From Geitlerinema sp. P-1104 (GTDB lineage: Bacteria; Cyanobacteriota; Cyanobacteriia; Cyanobacteriales; Geitlerinemataceae), in NCBI GenBank assembly GCA_012911965.1, contig SMDP01000015.1, forward strand, positions 1-35,772: a DNA stretch of 35,772 bases, written 5' to 3'. The notes below the pieces were generated by a model that worked only from the letters and a program-made list of their open reading frames with translations, had not been told where the DNA came from and made no database searches. The translations under genes and the position numbers were made by a program. Shown here one piece after another: positions 33,186 to 35,772 of the stretch. Within the stretch, counting starts at the first letter, position 1, and every line of letters begins with the position of its first letter.

Positions 33186-33707
33186 ATGTCTTGGGGCAAA
33201 CTCTTACAGCCAGATTTGGTTCTGGGCGGCACGGTTCTGGATATTACGCCGGAACTGTTGGTTGAGCATAATTTGAAGGGACTCGTCTTTGATGTGGATG
33301 AGACTCTAGTCCCCATTGGACAAATGGAGGCCTCCGAGGAACTGCGGCAGCGGATTGTGGAGTTACGTCAGGTGGCTACCCTCTGGCTGGTGAGCAACAA
33401 TGTCAGTGAAACCCGTATTGGTAATATTGCCAAATCTCTGGAGTTGCCCTATATCTTCTTTGCGGCTAAACCCTTCCGCCGTAAACTTTGGCGCGCGGTC
33501 TCGGCTATGGATTTACCGGTGGCTCAAGTCGCTATGGTGGGCGATCGCCTGTTTACAGATGTTCTCGCGGGCAATCGCATGGGAATGTTTACCGTGTTGG
33601 TTGAGCCGATGGTCGATCCTGGGGAGTCTGTGCGTCAGTCTCCGGTCCGTTCGATAGAGGTTTGGCTCTCCCAGGTTCTCGGTGCGTCCCTCACAGCCAA
33701 TCGTTAA
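33186..33707 (+). CDS. YqeG family HAD phosphatase
   Basis: A 173-residue HAD-IIIA phosphatase. Motif I is FDVDET (Asp36 nucleophile, Asp38), motif II LWLVSNN, motif III AKPFRRKLW (Lys) and motif IV MVGDRLFTDVLAGNRMGM. YqeG proteins are close to phosphatidylglycerophosphate phosphatases of plants and cyanobacteria (PGP phosphatase/Gep4 type), so PG lipid synthesis, essential for photosystems, is a plausible role. It is 61 bp after mltG. The start ATG at 33186 has no strong ribosome site. It is followed by the structured non-coding region. Confidence 0.9.
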   Translation: MSWGKLLQPDLVLGGTVLDITPELLVEHNLKGLVFDVDETLVPIGQMEASEELRQRIVELRQVATLWLVSNNVSETRIGNIAKSLELPYIFFAAKPFRRKLWRAVSAMDLPVAQVAMVGDRLFTDVLAGNRMGMFTVLVEPMVDPGESVRQSPVRSIEVWLSQVLGASLTANR

Positions 33708-33833
33708 GAATCGTATCATGGCAGTCATAAAACGCAACATCAGTTCACAGGATGTTAAATCGCGAAATATAAAAAAATAATTACGTTTGTCAGGATTTCT
33801 GGAAATTGCTGTCATGATGGGGAGAGGTTGAAA

Positions 33834-33993
33834 GGAGTCCACTTTTATAAAGACTCCAAACTTGAAGGGGATCCCAGTCATAAAGATCCCATTCTTCAAA
33901 GGGGTCAGTCTTGCATAAAGACCCCGAATATAGCTTAAAAACCCTTTAAAAAACCCAAAACGGAGGGCAAGTCTCAGGCTTGCCCTCCGTTTT
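33834..33993 (+). ncRNA. Candidate structured RNA: three tandem hairpins with conserved ATAAA loop ends
   Basis: Three hairpins follow each other: GGAGTC/GACTCC (33834-33839 with 33852-33857), GGGATC/GATCCC (33868-33873 with 33885-33890) and GGGGTC/GACCCC (33901-33906 with 33920-33925). Stem bases change in compensating pairs while every loop ends in ATAAA and every stem closes TC/GA. The loops are 12, 11 and 13 nt and the linkers contain CTTGAA or CTTCAAA. A 15-bp terminator hairpin follows at 33957. An AT-rich stretch at 33765-33780 could hold a promoter; alternatively it is the 3' UTR of the YqeG gene. Confidence 0.55.
33957..33993 (+). terminator. Rho-independent terminator
   Basis: A perfect 15-bp stem, AAAACGGAGGGCAAG (33957-33971) with CTTGCCCTCCGTTTT (33979-33993), and a seven-base loop. 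It ends transcription from the YqeG gene or from the candidate RNA just upstream. Confidence 0.85.
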
Positions 33994-34011
33994 GCTCTAT
34001 TGCAGCAGGAA

Positions 34012-34140
34012 GAAGGCAGCAGGCAGTAGGGGGAAGAAACTATTGCCTATTGCCTATTGCCTAGGGCGACCACAAGGGTACGCCCCTACGTGTTTTCTGT
34101 TCCCTGTTCCCTGTTCCCTGTTCCCTGTTCCCTATTCCCT
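34012..34140. repeat. Inverted dispersed module between two heptamer arrays
   Basis: GGCAGTA and ATTGCCT heptamers (34018-34062) lead into an inverted copy of the GTGGTCGCCC module (34064-34090). This is followed by an array of CTGTTCC heptamers (five near-perfect units, about 34097-34131). The arrangement is the mirror image of the 27.86 and 30.30 kb copies. Confidence 0.75.
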
Positions 34141-34155
34141 TCTTTGCCATACAAG

Positions 34156-34196
34156 AAACCCCAGTCCGGCGAAAGGATGCCAAGACTGGGGTTTTT
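34156..34196. terminator. Terminator hairpin, probably for the PEP-CTERM gene
   Basis: AAACCCCAGTC (34156-34166) pairs perfectly with GACTGGGGTTT (34184-34194); the 17-base loop can form a small GGC/GCC inner pair. T-rich tails flank both sides (stronger on the plus strand), so it may be bidirectional, serving the minus-strand PEP-CTERM gene that ends 67 bp away. Confidence 0.75.
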
Positions 34197-34262
34197 GCTG
34201 TCAGACGCTCAAACATCTCTTGAGGGGAACCTGGGGAGACTCAATCGATGTTCAATGCCAGA

Positions 34263-35099
34263 TTAGCTGCGGCGGCGACGGCGTAGGGTAGCCAGTCCAC
34301 CGGCTATAGCCGTTAAGCCCAAAATTGCAGACGGCTCGGGAACATCACGAGATTCAACCCGTTCAGCTTGCGCCCAGAGAACCATGTCTTGGAAGTCGCG
34401 GTCGTTGCGGTTACCGCGATCATCAATCCCTAAACCAAGAAGACCGGCTAGGGGGTTACCACTGGTGTACCCCTCAGGATTGTAGAAGGCTTTCTCATCG
34501 TTCGGTTCTAAGAACATATTGGATATTCCATCCGTCTCACCAGAATAAACCGCTGTTCCATGGGAGCCAAAGAGGAATTGCTGAGTTTGTTCTCCGTTGG
34601 CAAATCTTCTGAGACCGTCACCATTAAAGGAGTTGAGTCGGTTAGTCGAGAAGACGGTGTTAATGAAGTCTCCGGCCACATCGTCACTACCGGTTCGAGA
34701 CCAACTGCTTAGTCCCAAGGCGTATTCCACATTGGCTTTGAAGACAAACTCAGCTGTACAGTTGACGACAGTGCTATCTTCCTGACCACAGGTTCCAAGC
34801 CAGTCACTACCACTATCGGCGTGATCTTTATCGGCTGCCCACTGTTCGGTGAACAAGCCTTGAACTTGGGTGGGGGTATCTCCATTAACTTCGTAAAGTC
34901 CCAGGCTGGAGACATAGGCCCCAAAGGTGTTACCGAAGGTGAAGGTGACTCGGGTGTCTTCCGTGAAGAGTAAGCCGTCTGTACCGAACTTTTCACCAGG
35001 GTTGAGACTGGCTGCTGTTGCCGGGGCGGCGAGGGTACTCAGAGCGAGTGAGGCACTAAGTAAGGGGGCTGTATAGGTGATTGCTGTTCGCAGTTGCAT
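34263..35099 (-). CDS. PEP-CTERM sorting-domain protein
   Basis: A 278-residue exported protein. Start at ATG 35099 (MQLRTAITYTAPLLSASLAL) is supported by GGAGGA nine bases upstream; a longer in-frame start at 35219 has no such site. Signal peptide to about ATAAS. The body is a beta-rich domain (VTFTFGNTFGAYVSSLGLYEV) with two Cys (GTCGQ, VNCTA) that could form a disulfide. The C-terminus is the sorting signal: VPEPSAILGLTAIAGGLATLRRRRR (Pro-Glu-Pro, hydrophobic helix, Arg cluster), processed by an exosortase and linked to surface or extracellular-matrix display. The long upstream spacer holds no other gene. Confidence 0.9.
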   Translation of the reverse strand: MQLRTAITYTAPLLSASLALSTLAAPATAASLNPGEKFGTDGLLFTEDTRVTFTFGNTFGAYVSSLGLYEVNGDTPTQVQGLFTEQWAADKDHADSGSDWLGTCGQEDSTVVNCTAEFVFKANVEYALGLSSWSRTGSDDVAGDFINTVFSTNRLNSFNGDGLRRFANGEQTQQFLFGSHGTAVYSGETDGISNMFLEPNDEKAFYNPEGYTSGNPLAGLLGLGIDDRGNRNDRDFQDMVLWAQAERVESRDVPEPSAILGLTAIAGGLATLRRRRRS

Positions 35100-35493
35100 G
35101 AGAGAGTCCTCCAGGTTGTTACTTTTAATATTAGGGATGTTTGGGTCGTTAGAGGGCGATCGGAACCGATGGTTTGCTGTGTTTTCGATCACATTTATTG
35201 TCGGAACGCCGGGATTCATTAGGACAGACTTACAATAAATTCAGTTCCCTCATTAAAGTTTGAATAAACCGGAAAACTGAGCGGGACTCCTGTAAACCTG
35301 AACACAGCCAAACGGTGTCTAAGAGCTATCCCTGAGAACTGCTAGCCCTTGTGTACCAAGGCTATCTAAGTTCCTACCCACCATAGTAACGGGGATATCT
35401 AGGAAGTCTGCAAGTATTCAATAAACTTTGTGTAAAGCTTGTGTAAAATCCCAGCAAAATCCCTGGTAAACACGGACTAATCCAAGCAAGAGT

Positions 35494-35562
35494 ACTTGAG
35501 TTTGCGTATAAATACGCAAGATAATTCAAGTTGTTTCAAAACGGTTAAAAAAACAACTTGAA
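35494..35562. other. Mutually exclusive inverted repeats in the 35.2-35.7 kb spacer
   Basis: The spacer 35100-35688 (589 bp) has no recognisable gene. It contains a composite hairpin with outer pair ACTTGA/TCAAGT (35494-35499 with 35526-35531) and inner pair TTGCGTA/TACGCAA (35502-35508 with 35513-35519). It also contains a perfect 12-bp inverted repeat TTCAAGTTGTTT/AAACAACTTGAA (35525-35536 with 35551-35562). The two structures share bases 35526-35531, so they cannot form together. Upstream, TTGTGTAAA is repeated in direct orientation (35428-35436 and 35440-35448). Confidence 0.5.
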
Positions 35563-35566
35563 CCTT

Positions 35567-35610
35567 CGCAAAAAACAAAAAACCCAGTAAATACACGTAG
35601 ATTTACTGGG
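35567..35610 (-). terminator. Rho-independent terminator for the truncated minus-strand gene
   Basis: On the minus strand, CCCAGTAAAT and ATTTACTGGG form a perfect 10-bp stem (35610-35601 with 35592-35583) with an eight-base loop, followed by TTTTTTGTTTTTTG. It lies about 80 bp after the stop of the partial gene at 35689. Confidence 0.85.
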
Positions 35611-35688
35611 GCTAATTAGGTAGAGGGTGCTGGCTGCCTCTTGACCTCTGGATAGATCTAAGTTGGCCTATAGCTCTTTATCAGGGAC

Positions 35689-35772
35689 TTAGAGACTCTC
35701 GATCGCCTCAATGGCGGCTTCAAGGGCGATCGCCACTTGCGTCCAATGGCTTCCTCCTTGGCAAAAAACTAC
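35689..35772 (-). CDS. C-terminal fragment of an unidentified protein
   Basis: The last 27 codons before a TAA stop at 35689 read VVFCQGGSHWTQVAIALEAAI, then EAIESL; the rest is beyond the window. The frame is open to the end, uses HIP1-containing codons like the neighbours, and has a terminator 80 bp downstream. Too short to assign; the GGSHW motif and terminal amphipathic helix may help identify it once the next window is read. Confidence 0.5.
   Translation of the reverse strand, partial: VVFCQGGSHWTQVAIALEAAIEAIESL

Noticed and set aside
33513..33899. Minus-strand open frame spanning the YqeG gene end and the triple hairpin
   Set aside because: It crosses the stop region of yqeG and the structured repeats; no conserved motif and no ribosome site.

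Overview
The window looks like a chromosomal segment of a non-heterocystous, probably filamentous (Oscillatoriales-like) cyanobacterium. Direct evidence is the very high density of the HIP1 octamer GCGATCGC and its GCGATCG core in genes and spacers on both strands, heptanucleotide (STRR-type) tandem repeats in spacers, and several typically cyanobacterial genes: a SmtA-type metallothionein, a PII protein with Ser49 behind an NtcA-type site, long pentapeptide-repeat proteins, a DUF3727 protein and a PEP-CTERM protein. No insertion sequence, prophage, CRISPR array, tRNA or rRNA was seen.

Layout. 1-4.7 kb: the 3' end of a WD40-repeat gene, a KDPG aldolase (Entner-Doudoroff pathway), a small secreted protein, and a 987-residue fusion of a PlsY-like membrane domain to a PEP-synthase-type ATP-grasp and phosphohistidine module. 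5-7.8 kb: citrate synthase, a DUF218 (SanA/ElyC-like) membrane protein and NAD kinase. 8-10.3 kb: an exported HEAT-repeat protein. 10.4-15.1 kb, minus strand: a metal-centred cluster containing a His-rich COG0523/G3E GTPase, GTP cyclohydrolase I (a zinc enzyme), a second P-loop protein with a CobW-C-like tail, and two metallophosphoesterase paralogues. One paralogue has Cys in place of two metal ligands and the other has lost most ligands. A Fur/Zur-like operator lies in the divergent promoter between the GTPase and a flavin monooxygenase-like gene. 16.5-19.4 kb: a twin-arginine-leader protein with internal repeats and a glycine-zipper hydrophobic core, divergent from a small secreted protein. 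19.4-21 kb: a translationally coupled ECF sigma/anti-sigma pair. 21-24.5 kb: two paralogous pentapeptide-repeat proteins. 24.9-27.9 kb: glnB, sfsA and murJ. 28-28.4 kb: a 55-residue metallothionein with an SmtB-type 12-2-12 operator. 28.4-33.7 kb: a small conserved protein, ffh, an MDR oxidoreductase, DUF3727, mltG and a YqeG-type HAD phosphatase. 33.7-35.8 kb: a structured non-coding region with three tandem covarying hairpins and a terminator, a PEP-CTERM protein, another hairpin-rich spacer and a truncated minus-strand gene.

Two separate metal-homeostasis loci (Fur/Zur-like operator plus COG0523 at 15 kb; SmtB operator plus metallothionein at 28 kb) fit opposite arms of one zinc response: zinc allocation under starvation and zinc buffering under excess. 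The strongest candidates for something undescribed are the triple covarying hairpin RNA (33834-33993), the Cys-substituted phosphoesterase with its pseudoenzyme partner inside the zinc cluster, the PlsY/ATP-grasp/His-domain fusion, and the repeat plus glycine-zipper exported protein. All functional calls come from reading motifs; no database search was run.
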